Positions 54,042 through 64,000 of a stretch of DNA of 64,000 bases are shown one piece after another. Each line of letters starts with the position of its first letter. The first letter of the stretch is position 1. Source of the DNA: Ambrosia x helenae. Lineage: Eukaryota; Streptophyta; Magnoliopsida; Asterales; Asteraceae. The position numbers and the translations under genes were made by a program. The notes under the pieces are model-generated. The model was not told the origin of the DNA and made no database searches. It saw only the letters and a program-made list of their open reading frames with translations. The stretch covers positions 135,875,023 through 135,939,022 of the forward strand of contig CM061231.1 in assembly GCA_030844895.1 (NCBI GenBank), read 5' to 3'.

Positions 54042-56711
54042 TGTGACACCCGGCAAACTCAGGTTAGTAACGTTGACTAAACTAGTAAGTCTACCTTAGC
54101 GAGTCATGCATATTACGTACTTAACGGGGTCAGTCGAGTCGGTATGATGATTCTGGGAATCATCGGGAGTCGTTACGATGATCCACGGGATCATCGGGAG
54201 TCGGTCCATGACCATGTGTACAAGGATTGGTGATTCGTGGAATCGCCGGGTTTAACGCACACACGAGTCTCGAGTCCCGGGAATTGGTGAACGGATGTAA
54301 ACGTGTTAGTTATCATGCATTATATGTTTGAAATCATTATGTGACTTGTCGGTATGTGAATATGTGTTTATATGTGTTAAAATAGTGTTTAACGCGCCAA
54401 AAACCCATTCCAGCACCCTATAGGCGATTAGGAGTCTGGGGGGGCTCCTAATCGCATGAACATAGGCGAATAGAGGGGACTTGGGGCGAGTAGGAGGCCT
54501 ACTCGCATGAACATAGGCGAGTAGGATCCCTACTCGCCTAATCTGGACTGCTACTCGCGTGAAGGGTTGTGCACGAGTCAAAACACCTATAAATAGAACC
54601 CTTGACTCCCCAAACACCATTTGTGCAACCCTAACTGATCCTAAGCCTCCCACACACCTTGAAACACCTCTGGAACTTGCTTTGCCTCAAAACACACCAT
54701 CACCAAGCTTATACACCCTTCTTTGATAGAATCCAAGGTGTGTTCTTCATCCTACACCTTTGTAATGTTATTGTTTTGATTCCCCAAAAGTCCAGACCTT
54801 GTTTTGCTAAGTTTGTGTCTTTAAAACCCTTTGAAAAGAGTCCTAAAACAAGTCTACACCATAATACTTGCTATATGTGAAGTATTTGTGCATATGATGA
54901 TTGTTGGTGATTATAACATGAATGTTTCCATGAATTTGTTGTACTTCTGATGTGTAGGTGTTGTTAGGATGATTATCTATGAGTTTAAGCCCTTGTTATG
55001 ATGTTTAGGTGCAAGTATGCATTTTGACCCATTTGGGTAATTCTTGAAGAATAGGATGTATGATGTGATTCATTGCTTGTTTATGGTTAGAAATCATGTT
55101 AGGATGATGATATATCATAGAGATGATGAATTGCAACTTGTAGGAGATGAAATCTGATTGTTTCCATATAGGGAAAGATAAGGTTAGTTAATGAAACCTA
55201 GTATTTGCCATTTTTGGAAATAATCGCACCGAGCCCGTTAGAGCAGAGATAAATTGGGGGTTTTTGCTTGAAAAGGGTTGGTTAATAGTTTAGTTTTGAT
55301 ATTGGGTGTTTTTACATGTTTCGGATCTGATTTGGAGGGTTTAACGCGCGAAAACGCGCAACAGCAGTGCATCAGGCGAATAGGGCCCTACTCGCCTAAA
55401 GCTTCATGCGAGTAGGAGCCTACTCGCCTATAGCTTCATGCGAATAGGCCCTACTCGCCTATATCCTTCCTCCTACTCACTAGTTGACTTTTCCTAATTG
55501 CATGAAGGTTTCCTAATCGCGTGTACTGCTGTCGTAAACGCGTTTTGACATCCCGGAACATGATTTGACACCTAGGAACATGATAGGAACCCCGGGATAC
55601 ACCCAATGACTTAGTAAGACGTGTTCGGACCTGATTATGCGTTAATCGGACATTATGCTAGACTAGGTGAACCATTGCGCGTATCAAGTGTTTAATTGCA
55701 TATGTTGCATGATGTCTTGTATTTACCTAACACGTGGGATGTCGGGTCACCAATGGGATGTCGGGTCTTGTCTGGCAGGGTCGGTTTAACAGTTAAAGAT
55801 GTTTTCAAACGTTTATGGTCACGGTCTGGACATTCGGGGACTAGTTAACCTGCGGGTTGTTAGTCCGGATACTTATACACATCTTATGATAGGTCGCCGC
55901 TATTTGGGGCTATCATAGCTTAATTTCTTAACTGTTTTCAAGTAACGCAAACCGAGGTGAGTTTCACAGCCCCATTTTTACTGTCTTGCTTTCGGGGGAG
56001 AAACATGCTTTGTACAAACTATTTAAAGGTCATGTTATACTATGGGCACTTTATGTTACTATACGGCTTTTATGGAAAGTCCCAGGGGGAAACCATGAAT
56101 GTGCTGGAACGCACAACGGGGGAAATGTGGATAGATCTATTGGGCCTCACAAGCCCCACTCGACGGCGGGGCCGGGCGGGTGCATATTGTCTCTACCTAT
56201 CGGGTTACCGAGGCATCGGTAGCCCAGTCATCTGGGCTGGTATCATCTTTTGGTTCATGTTTAGTAATGGGTTCCCAACCGTAGTAGTAAAAACACTTAA
56301 CGTCTAGCTAACGTTCTTATGACATAGTATTAACGGGAATGATCTTTGTGAACTTGTGACAACACTTTTATAAAAGAAAACCTGTGAACTCACCAGCATT
56401 ATATGTTGACATTTTTGGCATGTTTTCTCAGGTCACTAAGGTAGCAGTCAATGGGCTAGGCGCACGGAGTCATGCACAGCGTCTAATATTTTGAAGCATA
56501 TTAAAACAATGTTTTGTAAACAATGATATGTCTTTTGGTTGTAAACAAGAATGCTTCCGCTGCTGGTTTACAGCTCAAAGCATGATATTTTGGTTTTAAA
56601 TATATTTATGAATGCATGTTTGTTGTATGTTTATTGTGATCGTTGACTGAGATCCTGGTGTGTCACGCGCCTCACGGTAAAACCCCGCACGTGGAATTTG
56701 AGGGTGTGACA
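54042..56711 (+). mobile_element. Gypsy element A: 5' LTR (2670 bp)
   Basis: It begins TGTGACACCCGGCAAACTC and ends GGGTGTGACA, followed by tRNA-Met site TGGTATCAGAGCC at 56715. The last 60 bases match the LTR end of the element at 26017-28760 (GCGCCTCACGGTAAAACCCCG; GTGGAATTTGAGGGTG), so both belong to related Gypsy families. A TATA box TATAAATA lies at 54589-54596. GCGAGTAGG/CCTACTCGC inverted words fill 54417-54560 and again 55370-55510. The frame at 55957-56307 is not supported as a gene. The 3' LTR is not in the window. Confidence 0.85.
54417..54560. repeat. CGAGTAGG / CCTACTCGC inverted-repeat module
   Basis: At least four copies of CTACTCGC or its complement, plus CTCCTAATCGCATGAACATAGGCGA variants (CTAATCGCATGAACATAGG), make overlapping hairpins just upstream of the TATA box. 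A similar module lies at 55370-55510 (GCGAATAGGGCCCTACTCGC), also after GTTTAACGCGC. The duplicated context shows local segmental duplication inside the LTR. Confidence 0.8.
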
Positions 56712-57153
56712 GATTGGTATCAGAGCCAACGGTTATAGTGAACTAGGACTGCATGTAGAGTCTAGTCTATAACTGAGTCGCACACACTAGACGGTCACAA
56801 TTAGTCGAGTCTTAACAAGTGGGTAACAACATGACTTGTCGGGGGTGTCGGTGTCATCATCTTCTACGCTACATCATCTGTTTACTCTTTATCATCCTAT
56901 TTCTTGACTCATCCTTACTATGATTCGATGGCGAACGATATACTATTGGACTTTTTGGCGGCGGTGTACATTGGGGCAGCTTCGGCGTACTCTTGAGATC
57001 TGTCCAGGGATTTGGACATCTCCCTTCTATGCCCTAATGAACACGCTCGTTCTTATGCATACTATCTTGTACTTATACTTATGATAATACCATGATTGGG
57101 CGCTAGTGTTCGGTGACTTGAACTTCAAACTTAAAGCACGCCTGGAGGACCAT
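56712..57153 (+). other. Leader of Gypsy element A, cut by element B
   Basis: Primer site, then about 430 bases of untranslated leader (GGTTATAGTGAACTAGGACT...). The same leader adjoins the Cassandra-like LTR at 33950. No gag reached: element B begins at 57154. Confidence 0.7.
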
Positions 57154-59880
57154 TGTGACATCCGTCACCCTCGACTCTCATCTAATTTACAATATTAGTC
57201 CTTCCAATATTTCCATTAAAATCCCGATAAGTTTCGTCGTTTTCAAATTTAATTTTAGAGCGAACTAAAAAATTTAACATTTATATTTATTTAATATGGA
57301 CCGGGTATAAGTTTTAATCGAATGAGTATGTGTAAACGTGTTCGTAAAATCTTTTATATATAAAAAAAAAGAGGGTTTTATAAAAGTTTTAAGTTTAATC
57401 TAGTTATCTTGGTTAAGGTTTATTAAAGGAAAACTAACTTAGTTATATAGTAAATTAACCAAGATTAAGATTGAGGGACCGTTTCTGCCAAATTAGAAAA
57501 GTTTAAAAAAAAAGAATAGATAAACCAACTCATCCCTGTTCCACGATTTTTTTTTTCTTTTTTTTTTCCGATCGGCCCTGTTCCGGCGCGGCCCTCCTCC
57601 GGCGAGTTTTTTTTTTCCCCAATTCAATGTATGTTAATACTCCAATGTCAATCTTATGCGTTTCACCAAAGAATTCTAATGATTTAAACAAACTTCCATG
57701 CGTTTGAATGTGATTTACTCGGCCATTAAGAGGAGTAACGACCGGAGGTTACAAATGGAGTCAATTAGCCGTTTTAGCCTAAGCGTCCATATAAATCAAA
57801 CCTAATAATCATGGTCTGCACTCATCTACGTCTCAAACCCACTCAAAACTATCTAATATCGTGTCGGGAAGCTCTCAGATTCGTGATCTTCTTGTTCGTT
57901 CTTTGAAGCTTCAATTGCACACTCATCTCATATTTGTAAGCCTAAATTAATTATGCCGTTTTGGTTAGTTTGTTGTTGCGATTAAAAGCCCCATATTTTC
58001 GGGTTCCATCTTAATCAAATTGAAGGTGATAGGAAACTAGGGTTAGGGTTTGATGTTATTTGGGGAAGAAGATGGTTTTAATAATATGTTAAATACTTAG
58101 TTTGTTGGGTAAAATTAATAACTTGATGGCTTGGTCTAGTGGTGGAGGGTGAGGTTTACACAGCAAAGGTCAGGGGTTCGAACCCCATGACCAGCAATTC
58201 TTTCTTTTTTTTTTTTTTTTTGACTTTAGGTGGTAATATTTTAATATTATCTTAATTAGATATAATCATTTAAAATCCATATAAATCTATAATATTCATA
58301 ATAAATTCATCTTTTGCCCAAAAATTATGAAAATTTAGGTATAGCTTCTTGACATCATAAAGAACATTTCCACATTTTTATTTTCTGAAAAGTGTTTTAT
58401 TTTTATATTTTTATTGAATTAAATTGTTTTAATCATAATTAATTGATAAAAAATTCATTTTTAATGATTTTAACCTCAAACTTTTTGGGTAATTATTTCT
58501 AACCATTCTAATCTGAAATAAAAATATTTGGGTTAGAAAACACTTATTTTTATTTATTTTCTTATTTTTAATTATTTAAACATGATTTAACCTCATTAAA
58601 TCAGTTTTAAATATAAATAAGTCCATATAAATTTTGGGAAAATTATTCTAATATGTTTACATCAGAAATCATCCATTTTCTATAAAATAAATATTTTTGG
58701 ATCACGTATAGTATTATTAGTCTTATTTACGTTTAGTTGGACATAATAAAACATTTATTTATTTATACGAATTTTAACATCTATTTTATAAATGTTTTTT
58801 AGAAATACTCGTATGGTTTAATGTCTTATTTATTCTTTGTTGAATCGTTGTGTAACACAAAAATTATTTATTTATATATTTATGGTTATCGTATTATTTT
58901 AATTTAGTTAAAGTAACTAACTAAATTATTTTGTCTTGATTATTCAAACATATTGTTATCTAAATATTGAATCGGTAATAATTATATTACCTAAATCATG
59001 TTACAAACTTTGGTATATTATTTTTAATATGCAACTTTTACATTTATTCGACTAATCATAAAATCTCTAATTCCCCAAATCGACTTAGCAAACCCTAATG
59101 CCTTAGACCCTAGATACCTTAGACTTTGTAGACTTTACCTTACTAGTATTTATATACGTTATAGGTTGAATTCCTCGGAATTCTCACTACTTAGCTCACA
59201 ACCGCTTAAGTGGATTTTGATCTCTTTCGCAAACTGTGAGTATAACTTTCCCCTTTTTACTGTTTTACTATTTTGGGGTGACTCATGTACTTACTATCAA
59301 GTTTCTATTTCTTTTACTAAATGCAATTCTCATGTGTGTTTGCTTGTGTTATTTGTGTATCTATGACCTGTCAAATCATTAACCGTTGCGGCCTGGCATT
59401 TCAATGAATAGTACTATGGTTTATACCCTTGTGACTCTGTTGAGAGTCCTCGTCATTGCTATGTATTACATTACTACTAGCGCATACTATATATATCTGC
59501 TTTCTTCTCTTAGGGTTGATTTGACCCGGATACTACTTATTTCATCTTGCAAAATAACACACGAATTGCTAAAGTTTACCTTACTATATATAACAAACGG
59601 ATGTACTCACCAATACATTATATGTGTTGACAAAATCGTTTTGTACATGTTTCAGGTGACGTTTGATGTTTCATGCTTTCACGCTTAGGCTGGACCTAGT
59701 GCTTAAATAAAAAGTTGAACATTTAATATTTATGGTTGAGATTTCTATTAAGACTCTTTGTATTTCGTTTTGAATAATGGAAGTTATTTGCTATTAATAT
59801 TTACAATTTAGTCCATGTGCTATTGAACAATCGTCACTACGTGACACCTCGATGTTTCCGCCATCGGTTGGGGTGTTATA
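57154..59880 (+). mobile_element. Gypsy element B: 5' LTR (about 2727 bp)
   Basis: Starts TGTGACATCCGTCACCC and ends GGTTGGGGTGTTATA, followed by tRNA-Met site TGGTATCAGAGCC at 59884. The final dinucleotide TA in place of CA suggests a point mutation. The middle (58240-59100) is extremely AT-rich. A leader-like stretch follows 59060. It contains a SINE at 58121. Its end matches, in inverted orientation, the LTR end at 61893 (CCGCCATCGGTTGGGGTG). Confidence 0.82.
58121..58220 (+). mobile_element. tRNA-derived SINE inside LTR B
   Basis: A-box-like TGGCTTGGTCTAGTGG at 58127 and B-box GGTTCGAACCCC at 58175, spaced as in tRNA genes, then a short body ending in a T run of about 17 (58203-58219). 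Poly-T tails occur in the Au-like plant SINE group. Target duplication not seen. An alternative is a decayed tRNA pseudogene, but no cloverleaf acceptor stem forms. Confidence 0.6.
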
Positions 59881-60763
59881 GATTGGTATCAGAGCCATGG
59901 TTATAGGGAATTAGGTTATTAGTAAATGCTTTTGACCTAGACTATAACTAAGCTACCCAATATATGCTTTCTTTTATCCTCATATTTCTTTAGATGTATT
60001 TTCTCCTTTTACTTTTCATTATACTCGGAGAAGATTTTTATTCTACAAATGGAACGAAAACACCAAGTTAGGAGTGATATCCATACCTTGGTGAATAGTT
60101 TCACTCTTTATATGTTTTATTTATCTTGGAATATTTTCCTTTCGAGATAGGAGACGTCCAAATCTCAAGGAATCTATTCCTCCAAAAGAAACTTACTCAC
60201 TAAGCTAGGAGTGATATCCTTATCTTAGTGACCAGTTTCACTCCATCATATTTTTACTATTTGGAAGTATATCTTTGAGTTAGGAGTGAAATCCACATCT
60301 CAAGGATATATATATTTCCATATCTCAAGTTCCGCTAGAGTTTTGCAATTTATTTGTGACGGGGCACGTGCAATCTGGAAGGGTGAGCGCCTGTATTCTG
60401 AGTTTTCTGTCTAGGTTGGTAATTCGCATAAATCCCAATCAGACGAGGGACCCGTTTACCTACCTGGGAATTCTCGGGATGAGCATTCACTTATAGGCTA
60501 AAGTACGCCCCCACAAGTCACTAATAATATTTCAATTACTTTAGTCAGTCAACAGTTTCTTTGGAAACACTCTTATATCTCGTTTTATACTTGGTATCGT
60601 TTTTCATTTGAAGTTTTATCATGATTTTCCTTATGAGGTTCATAACTTTTTTTCTTAAATCAATTTATAATATCTCATGTTATGTGTTACTTGTCTTGAT
60701 ATAAACTATGGCATTTCCAAGATTTTTGGAATCAAATCTCATAATTGTTGTTCACTTTTGTAG
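59881..60763 (+). other. Leader of Gypsy element B
   Basis: Primer site at 59884, then untranslated leader up to the gag ATG. Imperfect repeats of AGGAGTGATATCC (60070, 60205, 60265) are visible. Confidence 0.65.
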
Positions 60764-61892
60764 ATGTCTGATCGCGAATCTCGTAAGAGAGCCTCGAAGC
60801 GTCAGGCTAAACTGAAATCTGATCAGCGTATCGCGACCATGCTCAATGACAAGTTGGAAACACTTGTTCCTAACATCATTAATGCTATTATTCCAAACCT
60901 TAACCTGAACGGTAGCTCGAATGGGAACTCTAACGGGGATGCAAGTGGAAATGGTGGGGCTAGTGAAAATAAGTGCACTTTCAAGCACTTCAACTCTTGC
61001 CATCCCAACAAGTTTAATGGCACTGAGGGAGCCACTGGGTTACTTGAATGGTTCGAAAGTATGGAGAATACTTTCATTAATAGCGACTGTCCAGCCAACT
61101 TACGTGTTCGTCATGCCACGGGTGTTCTTCAAAAGAGAGCGCTCACTTGGTGGAATGGTGAAAAACATGCTCGAGGGACGGAAGCTGCTTTAGCTATGTC
61201 TTGGGATGATTTCAAAATCGCCATGACTACTGAGTTCTGTCCTCGTAGTGAGATGAAGAAATTGGAGGATGAGTTCTATCACCTTAAGCAAGACAGTGGA
61301 AACAATGTTCCCTACAACAACCGTTACCACGAGTTGAGCTTACTGATTCCTCGTATGGTTACCCCGGTATCCTTGGCAATTGAGAAGTATATTGAGGGAC
61401 TGCCACCTCAGATTCATGATTCGGTTATGGGAAGTAAACCTGCTACGGTAGAGGATGCCATTCGTCTCGCAGCATCTCTTACTGACAAGCATGTCAAGGA
61501 TGGTACTCTAACTCGTAAGGGTACTAAAAGGACTACTGAAACCCCTGCTACCACTGAACCGTCTCAAGCGAACTCTGTCTCTACCTCCAGTTCCAATAAG
61601 AAACGAAAAGGTGGAAACCAGAACTATGCTGTTGTTACACCCCTTAACCAGGTTCCTGTTGCAAACACATCTACTGCACCTCAAACTCAAAAGGTTCAGG
61701 GAAACTATTCGGGTTCACACCCTAAATGCATTTCATGCAACTTTCACCATCCAACTACTCGACCCTGCTATAAATGTGACCTTGCGGCAAAGCAGGCCAC
61801 ACTGCTTCTCACTGTCGGGAAACTGAACCTGGGAATGCTCAAAACCAGAGGACTGGTCAACCCAGAGCTTGCTATGCTTGTGGTGATCCTAA
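60764..61892 (+). pseudogene. Gypsy gag, truncated by insertion inside its zinc knuckle
   Basis: It starts MSDRESRKRASKRQAKL and has an Asn/Gly-rich linker (residues about 45-65). The capsid-type core follows: FKHFNSCHPNKFNGTEGA, LLEWFESMENTF, RKRALTWWN-like ALTWWNGEKH and YHLKQDSGNNVPYNNRY. A Ser/Thr-rich tail follows, then CKSC-type cysteines. A frameshift lies near 61780: the knuckle CYKCDL is in frame but the following sequence reads in another frame to ACYACGDPN. At that point the reading is cut by LTR C beginning at 61893. The protein would lack protease and pol. Confidence 0.88.
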
Positions 61893-63620
61893 TGTCACAC
61901 CCCAACCGATGGCGGAATCATCGAGGTGAGACTTAGTGGTAGATTGTTCAAAGACTTCATGACACTAGATTTTGTGACAATATAGTTTAAAGATAGAATT
62001 TCATTTATTGTCTAAAAATAGAAATACAAGTAGTTCATATAACGAAAAATACAACAACAAGAATATGATAACTTGAACTAGAGTGAGTTTCTATGTCCAA
62101 TCCTAAGTAGTTTTCTTGAATGTCCTGCAATAAATATTTCCTGCAACATGTATAAAATATCCGTCAACACATAAAGCATTGGTGAGCATACTAGTTTTGA
62201 CATACATACATAGTATAATAAAGTTTTGCTTATAGGCATATGCAAGAGAACCATACAAACGGCGACTAGCCACGAAGAATTTTGCTTAACATGACCCATG
62301 TAGGGGGCGGATAGCCAATCCTATAGCGCTATACATGCAAGGTGGGTTGTCAACTATATGAACATTTGTATGTTAGGGTAAATAATTCTACATAGCATAG
62401 CGTACAAGCATATAATAGACTTTAGATTGCGCATGATAGAATTTAGAATATGATAGACTTTAGACTAAGCATAATAGATTGTAGAGTTTAAAATCGTTTG
62501 AGCTTTGATAGTGATACATGTTGAGCCCCAAAGAATAAAGAATAAAAGGGGGACAAGTATGAACTCACCTTTGGGTGCGTTTTAGCAAGGTTCCAAAAGA
62601 ATGAGTCTTGGGGGATTAGTTCCTTAGCCTTGGTTAACTAGAATTAAAAAAAAATAAGAGTCTTAGGTTCGAGTTTAGATTATAGATTCAAGAGAGTCAA
62701 GCAAGCCTTTTAGGCAAACCAAGCACAAATTGCCTTTAGGGCAATCCGGATGGTCATGAGAGTCAAGTAGTGCCTTTAAGGCTAACCAAAACACAAACCA
62801 CCATAAAGGTGATTCGGATGGTCAAGAGAGTCAAGTATTGGTAAGGTAGGGATGTATCCACAAACCTTCCAAGTTATTAGATTAGTAGAGTTTTGAAAGT
62901 ATATATTTTAGTATTTACATAATATAACTATAGGGTTAAAGTAGTGTATGGTGACTTAGTTTGGAAGAGCCTTGGCTTTCCTTTGTCAACCATTAACCAT
63001 AGCACAAGTCCATTAAGTTGTTGGTGAACTTGGTTGGTATCACTTCAACTAACCTTCTAGTGCATAAAAACAATATAAGATGAACCACCTTTGAGGCCTC
63101 ATTTTGGTGTCCTACTCATATTTATTTGCCATAGCAAACAAGAGCAAGGTCCTAGAGATTTCTCCAAGAGGTTAGAAGAAGAGGAGAAATGAAGAAAGAA
63201 AAGGGAAGTGAGAGTTTAAAATGAGAAAACTCACTTAGAAGTGGGCTTCCATCACTTAGGATTTCTTGAAGAATTTAGATGTTTAGAGAGGATTTGAAAT
63301 TGAGTAAGTGTTAGAATGGGTAGGGAGTGGTGTATTTATAGATGAGGTAAAGTGGTTGAGTATTTAATGAATTAATTAGGGTGGTTAGAAGTGAATTAAG
63401 TGGGGGTTGCACCCAAAAAAGAATTAAACATATTAAACTTGCATTCGACTTACGAAGGTAATACATGCACTGAGATTTAGTTATTTTTTTATAGAAAAAA
63501 AAAGTCAGCAAAGCACTTTTTATCTACATCATTTATTTAAGAAGCCTTTTTTTTATTGTTGCCTGTATTCTTGATGAAATTAATGAATGTATCAGCTTTG
63601 ACAATTGTAATATGTTATAT
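61893..63620 (-). mobile_element. Gypsy element C: LTR in minus orientation, inserted in gag of element B
   Basis: The plus strand starts TGTCACACCCCAACCGATGG, the complement of a Gypsy LTR end closely related to LTR B. The insertion lies after CCTAA (61888-61892) within the zinc knuckle. On the minus strand a TATA box CTATAAATAC (complement at 63333-63341) and a leader follow, and CTCACCAATGCTTTATGTG (about 62180) matches the equivalent region of LTR B (CTCACCAATACATTATATG at 59608). The distal LTR end and second target duplication were not found before the LINE at 63625, so the right limit is uncertain. Confidence 0.7.
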
Positions 63621-63624
63621 TCTG

Positions 63625-64000
63625 TTTTTTTTTTTTTTTTTTTTTGAAAAGAGAATTTCATTAAAACACCCAAGAACCGACGACTCTCTCCAAGTTAGAG
63701 AGAGAAGCCAAAAACCGAGGAAATCCAAACATTACATAATAAAAACGCTACATACTAATTAACATCGAAAGAACACCAAAGGTTCCAATCCACATTCTCG
63801 CCCTTGAACCTGTGCTTGTACCATAAAAAACTCCACGATTTGATATCCGCCAACAATTTCACCACATTCGTATCAATACCATTAAAGATCTTCTCATTCC
63901 TAGCTCTCCACATACGCCAACAAGCAATAATAACGATGCCGTGTAAAATTTCCTTCTTAATACCCGTAAGACTAACAAACTCGTGTAGAAGAACCAAATC
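63625..64000 (-). mobile_element. LINE, 3' end on the minus strand
   Basis: Minus-strand frame from the window edge to 63755 has WRMWRARNEKIFNG and LADIKSWSFLWYKHR, the conserved C-terminal region after the zinc-binding domain of plant L1-type reverse transcriptases. It ends in a stop, a short 3' UTR with TGAATTCTC-like sequence, and an A tail seen as 21 T at 63625-63645. The rest of the element lies beyond the window. Confidence 0.85.

Noticed and set aside
55957..56307. 116-codon open frame in LTR A
   Set aside because: Lies wholly inside a Gypsy LTR, has no conserved domain and no homologous frame in the related LTR at 26017-28760.
58121..58200. tRNA gene
   Set aside because: A and B boxes are present, but paired acceptor and anticodon stems are not evident and a T tail follows; a SINE explains it better.

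Overview
The window is nuclear DNA from a flowering plant, almost certainly a eudicot. It is AT-rich, has spliced genes with GT-AG introns and one GC-AG intron, and is dominated by plant transposons: Ty1/Copia, Ty3/Gypsy with a chromodomain, a Cassandra-type LTR carrying 5S rRNA sequence, Helitrons, hAT, Mutator-like, PIF/Harbinger MITEs, tRNA-derived SINEs and a LINE. The repeat style resembles Asteraceae genomes, but no single sequence here proves the family.

Three host genes are supported. A four-exon universal stress protein gene lies at 1003-2364 (+), and its 3' flank has a decayed second copy near 8909-9400. A three-exon gene at 13666-15261 (+) encodes a 179-residue lysine-rich protein of the plant 'antigenic heat-stable protein' / Shg1-BOD1-like type. 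A two-exon gene at 34819-38164 (+) encodes a 290-residue conserved plant protein of unknown function with an N-terminal hydrophobic segment. A clean orphan coding exon sits at 47205-47294 (-). The rest is mobile-element DNA or its decay products.

Layout. 1-9.4 kb: the stress-protein gene, a SINE, and a young Copia element (4253-8722) with TSD AGAAG and unusual TA...TA LTR termini. 9.6-13.4 kb: a Helitron, tandem AT-rich repeats, and a hAT element nested in a larger CAC-rich inverted-repeat element. 13.6-17.9 kb: the second gene and its flank. 17.9-22.2 kb: a long-TIR Mutator-like element with a minisatellite, a SINE, an inverted second Helitron and a Tourist-like MITE. 22.3-25.4 kb: a 3.1 kb solo LTR with GCAAG target duplications. 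25.8-34.3 kb: a SINE split by an 8.2 kb retroelement. 34.8-38.2 kb: the third gene, whose intron holds a SINE and a GC-rich repeat. 41-45.7 kb: a (TA)n-flanked element and a hAT element carrying host-gene-like exons. 49.6-54 kb: a decayed MuDR-type element, a repeat array and a solo LTR. 54-64 kb: a nest of three long-LTR elements and the 3' end of a LINE.

The most unusual object is the retroelement at 26017-34219 (minus strand). Its downstream LTR is a 2.7 kb Gypsy LTR, its interior is Gypsy (gag remnant, protease, RT, RNase H, integrase, chromodomain), but its upstream LTR is a 270 bp Cassandra-like LTR carrying a 5S rRNA segment, directly followed by the tRNA-Met primer site. One 5 bp target duplication (TAGCT) flanks the whole unit, and the SINE it interrupts is itself flanked by an intact 13 bp duplication. 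It therefore looks as if it integrated as one chimeric cDNA. All calls are from reading the sequence; no database search was run.
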